Source: an uncultured Clostridia bacterium (lineage in GTDB: Bacteria > Bacillota > Clostridia > Saccharofermentanales > Fastidiosipilaceae). From it: a stretch of DNA of 10,528 nt. The notes under the pieces are model-generated. The model was not told the origin of the DNA and searched no databases. It saw nothing but the letters and a program-made list of their open reading frames with translations. How positions within the stretch are numbered: the first letter of the stretch is position 1; each line of letters opens with the position of its first letter. Shown one piece after another: positions 5,190 to 10,528 of this stretch. The stretch covers positions 1 through 10,528 of the forward strand of contig CAMXYS010000045.1 in NCBI GenBank assembly GCA_947253135.1, read 5' to 3'. A program made the position numbers and the translations under genes.

Positions 5190-7209
5190 GGCTGATTGCA
5201 CGGCAGTCAAAAAAACAGACAGGGCGCTGCTAAATATCTACCGGCAGACCTTGCGGGACCAACTATCCCTGATGATACTTCTGGCAGCTTTACTGGCCTT
5301 CGTACAGCCAATTGCCCTCTTTTTGTTTGACTATAACTACCCGACCGCCGTCTCCCAGGTAGAGCTGGCCGACCAGCTGACCTACCGCTACCAGGTGGCC
5401 GTCACCCTCCGTGAGACTTTGGGTACGGGCATCAGCTGCCTCTTTCTGATCATTCTGGCAACCCGTATTTTTGGCTATATGAATAACCGTAACCAGGTGG
5501 ATCTCTGGCACAGTTTCCCGGTTACCCGGTCCGGTCTCTTTTGCGCCAAACTAGCCGGCTTGTGGACTGCTTTTCTCCTGCCTGTCATCCTGAATACCTG
5601 TCTTGCTCTGCCACTCCTCGTCCGGCTGCCCCACTCCTTTTTAGTTAAGACTGCCGCTGAAAACAGCCTCAGCCCTCATTTAGGAGACCTGATGACCAAC
5701 TATGCTCGTACTTACCTTAGCGGGCAGCTCTCCTGGCTGGCCGGCCTCATCGGTTTTGCTGGCATCCTGCTGATCTTCTTCGTCAGCTTCGGTTCCACCT
5801 TTGACGGCCTGGCCTCATCCCTTGTCCTCCTGGCTGTCCTCCCCGCCATGTTCTTTATGTCTGCAATCACCGTCAGCGAGACCTGGCAGCACCTAGACCT
5901 TGACAGCATTCTGACCAGTCGGATCTTCCGTACGCTAATCCTGGCCGTATCACCACTCTTGACGCCAAGGGCTATCCTCCCCGCCTTTTTTGTGGGCATA
6001 CAGACTAAAAACCTATCTGTCGGCTTTATCGGTGGCCCCTTCTATTGGCTAATCGTGGGTCTCCTCTTGACAGTAGGTGCCGGGCTGGTCTATAAGAAGC
6101 GCCCGAGTGAACTGGCTGAGACGACCTCTACCTCCTCTCCTTTTTATAAGGTGCTGCGGTCACTTATCAGCCTGGCCGGCGCCGGCTTTTTTGGTCTTAT
6201 TTTCCTCTATACCAGTCAGGGGAGACTGAGCATCATAGGCTTTTCCCTGGGTGCCATCATCACCCACTGCATCATTGAAATGATTGTCGGTCGAGGGGTC
6301 CGCACCCTCGGTTCGAGCCTGAAAGGCGGCCTGGTCACCCTGCTCATTCTGGCTGTCCTCCTTGGTCTCTTGGCCTTTGATCCCGCCCGGATCAACCAAA
6401 CCAGGAAGGTCAATCCGGAGAGCAAGGCTGTCCTTTTGAAGACGACCGGCCTCTATTACACTTGGCGCACTCCCTTACTGCTGGACCCCTCCGCCGATGC
6501 CGAAATCGTAGCCAGCCTGAATGAAGCCTTAGATCGTTACGCAGCCACAGAGAAAGCCCGTCCCTACGCCATTGGCGGCGGCCGATCGACCTTCAATGAC
6601 GGGCCTGAGTTTTCTTTAAATCTCAGTTATGTCAGTGCGGACGGGCACATCGCCAGGCGAACCTATCCTGTCGAGAATGATCAAGTGGCAAAGATCAGCC
6701 AATTGCTGCTCCGTCAAAACAAACTGGCCCTAATCGTAAACCCTTTGTTCGGGCTGGATCCGGCTAAGGCTGACCAGCTGACAGTCTTTGCTCAAACCAC
6801 CGACAGCGGCTATCCCGATCTGCCCCTTAAGCTAACTGAGCCACAAAAGAAAGAACTCCTGAAGCTTTACCGGGCAGACTTCGACCGGCTCGTTGCCAAG
6901 TCGGACCTAGCCGACGACTACGGAGCAAACCGGTCTGAAGATTATTCCAGCTACCGGATTATACTGCCGGCCAAAGTCATCCGGGAACAGGCTGAAGGTC
7001 TCCTGCCCACCCTGACTAGGGCCGAATCCCTGGGACTAAGTCCAGCTGCCCAAATAGAACTGGGCATTGTCGATCCGGCTCCGGACGAAGACAGCGGCAT
7101 CTCCATAGAAGACCGCACTACCGCCTATGAGGAGACTGAAGCTGATTTTTACATTGACTCTATCAACTATCCTCAGGTCTGTCAGTTCCTAGACAACTTG
7201 AGCCATTGA
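5164..7209 (+). CDS. ABC-2-type permease with large C-terminal soluble domain
   Basis: This is a 681-residue membrane protein. Nine or ten hydrophobic segments fall at about residues 35-56, 84-105, 129-152, 188-210, 214-236, 258-280 (weak), 291-310, 330-350, 355-374 and 387-405. A DLWHSFPVTRSGLF motif at about 114-126 matches the 'HSLPvkR' loop of clostridial ABC-2 permeases found with GntR-YtrB operons. From about residue 413 to the end is a hydrophilic domain with no Cys-based or catalytic motif that I recognise; it resembles the C-terminal region annotated DUF6449 in such permeases, and this is recalled, not searched. I chose the ATG at 5164 because GGAGG at 5150-5154 is 9 bases away. An in-frame ATG at 5158 is only 3 bases from it and would add two residues. 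It is the last gene of the operon, followed by the hairpin at 7272-7306. Confidence 0.82.
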   Translation: MTSSTSSLKADCTAVKKTDRALLNIYRQTLRDQLSLMILLAALLAFVQPIALFLFDYNYPTAVSQVELADQLTYRYQVAVTLRETLGTGISCLFLIILATRIFGYMNNRNQVDLWHSFPVTRSGLFCAKLAGLWTAFLLPVILNTCLALPLLVRLPHSFLVKTAAENSLSPHLGDLMTNYARTYLSGQLSWLAGLIGFAGILLIFFVSFGSTFDGLASSLVLLAVLPAMFFMSAITVSETWQHLDLDSILTSRIFRTLILAVSPLLTPRAILPAFFVGIQTKNLSVGFIGGPFYWLIVGLLLTVGAGLVYKKRPSELAETTSTSSPFYKVLRSLISLAGAGFFGLIFLYTSQGRLSIIGFSLGAIITHCIIEMIVGRGVRTLGSSLKGGLVTLLILAVLLGLLAFDPARINQTRKVNPESKAVLLKTTGLYYTWRTPLLLDPSADAEIVASLNEALDRYAATEKARPYAIGGGRSTFNDGPEFSLNLSYVSADGHIARRTYPVENDQVAKISQLLLRQNKLALIVNPLFGLDPAKADQLTVFAQTTDSGYPDLPLKLTEPQKKELLKLYRADFDRLVAKSDLADDYGANRSEDYSSYRIILPAKVIREQAEGLLPTLTRAESLGLSPAAQIELGIVDPAPDEDSGISIEDRTTAYEETEADFYIDSINYPQVCQFLDNLSH

Positions 7210-7271
7210 TGCTATTTCATACCGCTTCAGCCGAGGGCCGGACCCGGTTCACTTGAAAGTCCAGCCAAGCA

Positions 7272-7306
7272 AAAGGGCTCCTGTAAAATCACTACAGGGG
7301 CCCTTT
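7272..7306. terminator. Bidirectional intrinsic terminator between convergent operons
   Basis: AAAGGGCTCCTGTA (7272-7285) pairs with TACAGGGGCCCTTT (7293-7306) in a 14-bp stem with one T-G wobble and a 7-base loop. It lies 62 bp after the permease stop and 56 bp beyond the zinc-ribbon gene stop on the other strand. The T runs are short (TTT on the plus strand, TTTT on the minus strand), so efficiency may be moderate, but the position fits termination in both directions. Confidence 0.8.
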
Positions 7307-7362
7307 AAAGTGCCTTGAGCAAGCATCTCTACCGGCGGTCGGCCGAGCAGACCAAAGACTGA

Positions 7363-8868
7363 TCAGTGCTTATCCATCCGGTTCAACTTCTTCGTATAAT
7401 TCACGACTTCATCTAAATTGACGCCTTTCTCCAAGGCCGACCCGAGCACCTGATCCAACTCGAAGCCTGCCCTTTCGCCCCTGACCTCAGAGGAGTTTTC
7501 TCCCTCAATCATGCTGTTCTCCAGATTTACCAGGTGGCGCAGATAGACATCCTCCTGCTGGAGATTTAAGACTTCGCGCTTAGTTTCCAGCTCATAACTA
7601 TGGCGAGCATTGGCATTCCGGTATCTAAGATACATGACCAGATAGAAGACAAAGCCGGAAAGATATAGAAGCCAGGTGTAATTCGTATCCACATCCAGGA
7701 TATGTTCGATCAAGTAGGCTAAAACACCGCCAAAGAGTTCAACTGCAATGGAAGTGAGAATCAACTTGGTCCGGTTAATCGGCACACTGCCCATGGTTTC
7801 CTTGGTCCTGGCATTTACAGCCACATAGTGCATCAGATTGTGGTCACCCTTCTTTTGCATATAGCTGTAAAGCCAAACCGGCAGGTAAGCTGACTTCCAG
7901 GAGTCTCCTTTGACGACAAAATTTTCCTCATCCCACCTGACGCCGCGGTCATACTGCTGAATGCTGTCCTTGGCCGCTAGTCTGGCTATGTCCGCACTCT
8001 GTTTGTCGGTCAGCTGCTTGAGATTACTGACATTGGCATCTCTTCTTTCTGACGTATAGCCTCTCAGATAATTGGCATTGTATTGCAGGCAATTTTCCGT
8101 ATCGAAAGGCATGATAGCATTGATAATATTGGTCGTCTTCTCGCGGGATGAGTAATCCAACTTGTCGGAGCTCGCTTCGATCGACAAGTCATCTATGCTG
8201 ATGTCAAATGCCCTGCTCACCCGGTAACGGTCCGCGTCATAGACCTCCCTCTCCTTGTCTCCCTTTTTAATTCGGTGGACTCCCGTCTGGATTTCACCCT
8301 CTCCTGACAACTGCATGTGACCGTTGACGTCAACAATCATGTAAGGAAAGTAGACGCCACAGATGTTTTCCGTCGTAAACTCCCTGGTAAAAGTCGGATG
8401 GGCGAAAAACTTCCTCGCTTTGACAAAGTTTCCAATCTCCGCTTCGGCCTCCTTGCGAGTCACCTTGAAGGGCAGGACCACGTCAGGTACGGCCCCATTA
8501 GGAATTTGCGAATTGATCGATAGGGTATTGCGGCACCAGTGGCACCTGGCCTGGGTGGAAGCCTTCGTATCAATGACAACCTCTGCACCACAACTCTGGC
8601 ACTTTAAGGTCATTACATCCTCACTGTCTGCTTGAATATCACCGGCCCCACCAGCCGTGGTTGTACCTTCCAGTGTTGTGATGTCCGCATCAGCTTTAGC
8701 AAAATCCGGGACAAACTGGTGCCGACAAAAATTACAGCGCAGCTGTCCCGTCCGGGTATCGGTAGAAATATCAGTGGCGCCGCACTTGGGACATTTAATC
8801 TGACCGTCTTGCGGGCCGACCGTTGTCTCTGTCATCCCAGAAGCTTCTTTTAAAATCCCTTCATCCAT
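7363..8868 (-). CDS. Double zinc-ribbon membrane protein (TFIIB-type zinc ribbon, YdjG-like)
   Basis: This is a 501-residue protein. Two four-cysteine zinc ribbons are complete: C26/C29/C45/C48 and C90/C93/C109/C112. A conserved middle domain begins at about 128 (VLPFKVTRKEAEAEI) and includes GVYFPYMIVD and SAYLPVWLYSY (327-336). Two membrane helices lie at about 368-390 and 397-416. A charged, partly coiled C-terminal tail (420-501) follows. This layout matches proteins often annotated 'TFIIB-type zinc ribbon-containing' and B. subtilis YdjG, a partner of the SPFH protein YdjI in a PspA-linked membrane-stress operon. It is not a transcription factor despite the family label. The start ATG has a modest AGGGG 8 bases upstream, and the upstream gene ends only 11 bp away, so co-transcription is likely. 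The role as a membrane scaffold is inferred from the family. Confidence 0.85.
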   Translation of the reverse strand: MDEGILKEASGMTETTVGPQDGQIKCPKCGATDISTDTRTGQLRCNFCRHQFVPDFAKADADITTLEGTTTAGGAGDIQADSEDVMTLKCQSCGAEVVIDTKASTQARCHWCRNTLSINSQIPNGAVPDVVLPFKVTRKEAEAEIGNFVKARKFFAHPTFTREFTTENICGVYFPYMIVDVNGHMQLSGEGEIQTGVHRIKKGDKEREVYDADRYRVSRAFDISIDDLSIEASSDKLDYSSREKTTNIINAIMPFDTENCLQYNANYLRGYTSERRDANVSNLKQLTDKQSADIARLAAKDSIQQYDRGVRWDEENFVVKGDSWKSAYLPVWLYSYMQKKGDHNLMHYVAVNARTKETMGSVPINRTKLILTSIAVELFGGVLAYLIEHILDVDTNYTWLLYLSGFVFYLVMYLRYRNANARHSYELETKREVLNLQQEDVYLRHLVNLENSMIEGENSSEVRGERAGFELDQVLGSALEKGVNLDEVVNYTKKLNRMDKH

Positions 8869-8879
8869 AGTACTTGCCC

Positions 8880-10175
8880 CTATATGCCTAACAAGTCAAA
8901 GCGAATTTTATTAAACTCCTCCTGCGTAATCACACCTGCATCGAGAAGTTGTTTCATCTTCAGCAGCTTCTCGGTCGGATCCTCCTCTGCCTGCGGCTGG
9001 CCCTGAGCCGGCTGTTGCGAAACCTGTTGCGGTGTTGACTGCTGCTGAGGCGGATTTTGTTGCTGTGGGACTTGTTGCTCCGCTCCTTGTGAGTTGGGAT
9101 AACCGCCCTGACCGCCGAAGTTGGGCTGGTAGGAGCTTGGCGCAGGTTGCTGTTGCAAGCCATTCATCATGCCCCCCACTGCATTCATGCCCATGCCCAT
9201 AAAAGCCATGCCGGTACCGCCGCCATTTTCACCGGCTGCCTGCACGCCTCTGGCAGCAGCCTGTTGAAAGAAGGCATTCCCGCGGTTACCTGACAAAGCG
9301 TCCGCCTTTTTGACATCAGACATCAATGCCTTCGTATCCTCGTCATATTCAATAGCTAAGATGGCAGTCTTAATAATCTCAAGACCCCTGGAAGACTTCC
9401 ATTGATAGCCTTCTTCCACAGCAGCTGATAGGGACTTGGCAAAACCAATCTGGTCACCTTGAATCCTACTCATCCGATTGCCCTTGCCGGGATCATTCGT
9501 ATAGTTGGAGAAAGCTGCGGACAGGCTGCCAACAACTTCATTAAAGAGCTGCTCGGCCGCGTCGTTTTCCATATCTTGGAAGTCAAAGGGGTCTGCATCT
9601 GCTAGCAGGTATTTAACCGGAACAAAGTTTCTGATGAATAAAAGCGGATCGACAATCCGCAGGGTGTAAGTCCCCCTGGTAATGGCGCCCACCTGTGTGC
9701 CGAAAAAGGCATCATCCCAGTAAATTTCGGACTGGGTGCCAAAGCGGTTATTGGGGATTTCCTTTAAATTGACATAGAAGACCAGCTGGTTGGCAGCCGG
9801 TATGCCGCCAAATTTAAATTTTTCCCAGGTGGACTTAATCAAAGAATCAACCATGCCGTCTCCGGCAAAAATCGACCTGGAATTGGGGTCATCAGACCGG
9901 TATTCATATCCTCCGACCTGTGAAATGACATTAGTAATGGCCCCATCTTGGATCGTAACCAAGGCTGTTCCTTCGGGTACGAGGACCTTGCTGCCATTAG
10001 TAATGATATTAGCATTGCCCTTGCTGTTGGCCCCCCTGCCATTATTGATGCCCATAGAGACACCGGGAAATACTGCAGCCGTGGGTGATACACCTGACCT
10101 TGGGCCGTAAAAATCTTTCCACTGGTCAGCAAATGTACCTCCAAGTGAACCTGCAAACGCTTGTATAAAACCCAT
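8880..10175 (-). CDS. SPFH-domain 'virion core'-like protein with SHOCT tail (YdjI-like)
   Basis: This is a 431-residue protein. Residues 1-20 (MGFIQAFAGSLGGTFADQWK) are the typical opening of this family. An SPFH-like beta/alpha core spans about 55-290 (KVLVPEGTALVTIQDGAI, LVFYVNLKEIPNNRFGT, GTYTLRIVDPLLFI). A Gly/Met-rich stretch lies at about 318-340, a Gln/Pro-rich linker at about 340-398, and a C-terminal SHOCT helix pair at 400-431 (LLDAGVITQEEFNKI). The ATG has AAAGGAGG 6 bases upstream. It is first in the pair and the zinc-ribbon gene follows. B. subtilis YdjI works with YdjG/YdjH to bring the PspA homologue YdjF to the membrane under stress; no PspA or YdjH homologue is visible here, although the upstream side is truncated. 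SPFH proteins form membrane-associated oligomers, so a scaffold role is likely but inferred. Confidence 0.88.
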   Translation of the reverse strand: MGFIQAFAGSLGGTFADQWKDFYGPRSGVSPTAAVFPGVSMGINNGRGANSKGNANIITNGSKVLVPEGTALVTIQDGAITNVISQVGGYEYRSDDPNSRSIFAGDGMVDSLIKSTWEKFKFGGIPAANQLVFYVNLKEIPNNRFGTQSEIYWDDAFFGTQVGAITRGTYTLRIVDPLLFIRNFVPVKYLLADADPFDFQDMENDAAEQLFNEVVGSLSAAFSNYTNDPGKGNRMSRIQGDQIGFAKSLSAAVEEGYQWKSSRGLEIIKTAILAIEYDEDTKALMSDVKKADALSGNRGNAFFQQAAARGVQAAGENGGGTGMAFMGMGMNAVGGMMNGLQQQPAPSSYQPNFGGQGGYPNSQGAEQQVPQQQNPPQQQSTPQQVSQQPAQGQPQAEEDPTEKLLKMKQLLDAGVITQEEFNKIRFDLLGI

Positions 10176-10480
10176 AAACTTCCTCCTTTTTTAGATTGAA
10201 TTGCCGCTATCAATTACTTTTAAATGACCAAGTTTGATTTTAGATTGACCGCCCCCCCGAGCGAGCCAACACCGTCCCTAAATTTCATTTTAAGCCTTAA
10301 ACGCCTCCCTTTACCTCCCTCTTCTGAGTGATCAAAGCTATTTTCAAAAGAGCTTTAAAGCAACTTTAAGGGAAATTTAAGTTTTTTCTACAGCCTTAAT
10401 CTCGACAAGTTAGTCCGAACAAAGCCCTTGTTACTGCCGACCATCGCCTGCTTCTCCCCGGTACACTGCTGGATCATGCT
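10176..10480. other. Non-coding DNA upstream of the SPFH gene
   Basis: No supported gene lies in these 305 bases. The stretch holds the SPFH ribosome binding site and an 11-base direct repeat TTTTAGATTGA (10189-10199 and 10238-10248). The second copy overlaps TAAAAT on the minus strand, which resembles a -10 box but lacks a good -35. There is also a C7 tract (10251-10257), a perfect 10-bp palindrome GCTTTAAAGC (10352-10361), and an inverted repeat AAAGCT/AGCTTT (10334-10339 / 10351-10356). The promoter of the SPFH/zinc-ribbon pair is presumably here, but I cannot place it with confidence. Confidence 0.6.
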
Positions 10481-10528
10481 CTGTCTCTTATACACATCTC
10501 CGAGCCCACGAGACGTCCTGGATAATCT
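10481..10528 (+). other. Illumina Nextera read-2 adapter contamination
   Basis: CTGTCTCTTATACACATCT (10481-10499) is the Tn5 mosaic end used in Nextera libraries. It is followed by CCGAGCCCACGAGAC (10500-10514), the Nextera read-2 adapter. Then come 10 bases that fit a 10-nt i7 index (10515-10524) and ATCT (10525-10528), the first bases of the P7 segment. This is synthetic library sequence, so genomic sequence ends at about 10480. Confidence 0.97.

Noticed and set aside
5712..5999. Minus-strand open frame inside the permease gene
   Set aside because: It is Arg/Lys-rich antisense of membrane-helix codons with no start signal; the plus-strand frame has clear transmembrane structure.
8317..8853. 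Plus-strand open frames opposite the zinc-ribbon gene
   Set aside because: They are shadows of the minus-strand gene, which carries two complete four-cysteine zinc ribbons and conserved family motifs.
10481..10499. Tn5 mosaic end, which could suggest a transposon terminus
   Set aside because: It is followed directly by the Nextera read-2 adapter, index-like bases and P7 start, so it is library DNA and not an integrated Tn5.
1..10528. CRISPR array, tRNA, rRNA, toxin-antitoxin or prophage genes
   Set aside because: No regularly spaced short repeats, no cloverleaf-like sequence, and no matching protein motifs were seen on either strand.

Overview
The window looks like one end of a draft-assembly contig from a Bacillota (Firmicutes) bacterium, probably a clostridial lineage with a mid-range GC content. 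The evidence is the strong AGGAGG-type ribosome binding sites, a YtrA-type GntR/ABC operon, NEAT and FIVAR surface domains typical of Gram-positive cell-wall proteins, and a YdjI/YdjG-like pair. I cannot name the genus.

Layout. (1) Positions 1-3503, minus strand: the N-terminal 1167 residues of a very large secreted surface protein, open to the window edge. It has a signal peptide, an Ala/Pro/Glu-rich stretch, FIVAR helical repeats and NEAT-like (haem/iron acquisition family) beta domains. These sit in a tandem unit of about 610-623 residues, and the second copy is cut by the window edge. (2) Positions 3504-3759: a divergent control region with one good promoter facing left, one facing right, nested palindromes just downstream of the left promoter (partly resembling a DtxR-type metal-repressor box), and two ACTAGTA-containing palindromic sites. 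(3) Positions 3760-7209, plus strand: a translationally coupled three-gene operon with a YtrA-like GntR repressor, an ABC ATPase, and an ABC-2-type permease with an unusually large C-terminal soluble domain. (4) Positions 7210-7362: a strong hairpin serving as a shared terminator between convergent operons. (5) Positions 7363-10175, minus strand: an SPFH/'virion core'-like protein with a SHOCT tail, followed 11 bp later by a double zinc-ribbon membrane protein. They resemble B. subtilis YdjI and YdjG, which are linked to PspA-type membrane stress. (6) Positions 10176-10480: non-coding upstream DNA. (7) Positions 10481-10528: an Illumina Nextera adapter, not biology.

How it fits together. The left gene is probably for haem or iron capture at the cell surface. 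The central operon is a self-regulated ABC exporter-like module of unknown substrate, and the right pair is probably a membrane-stress scaffold. All three are cell-envelope functions, but nothing in the sequence shows that they form one pathway.

Both ends of the window carry assembly signatures. The right end is untrimmed adapter. The left end is a 55-bp exact copy of an internal repeat, which matches a de Bruijn graph break. I found no convincing wholly new system; the modular NEAT/FIVAR protein, its operator region and the permease's soluble domain are the most interesting items.
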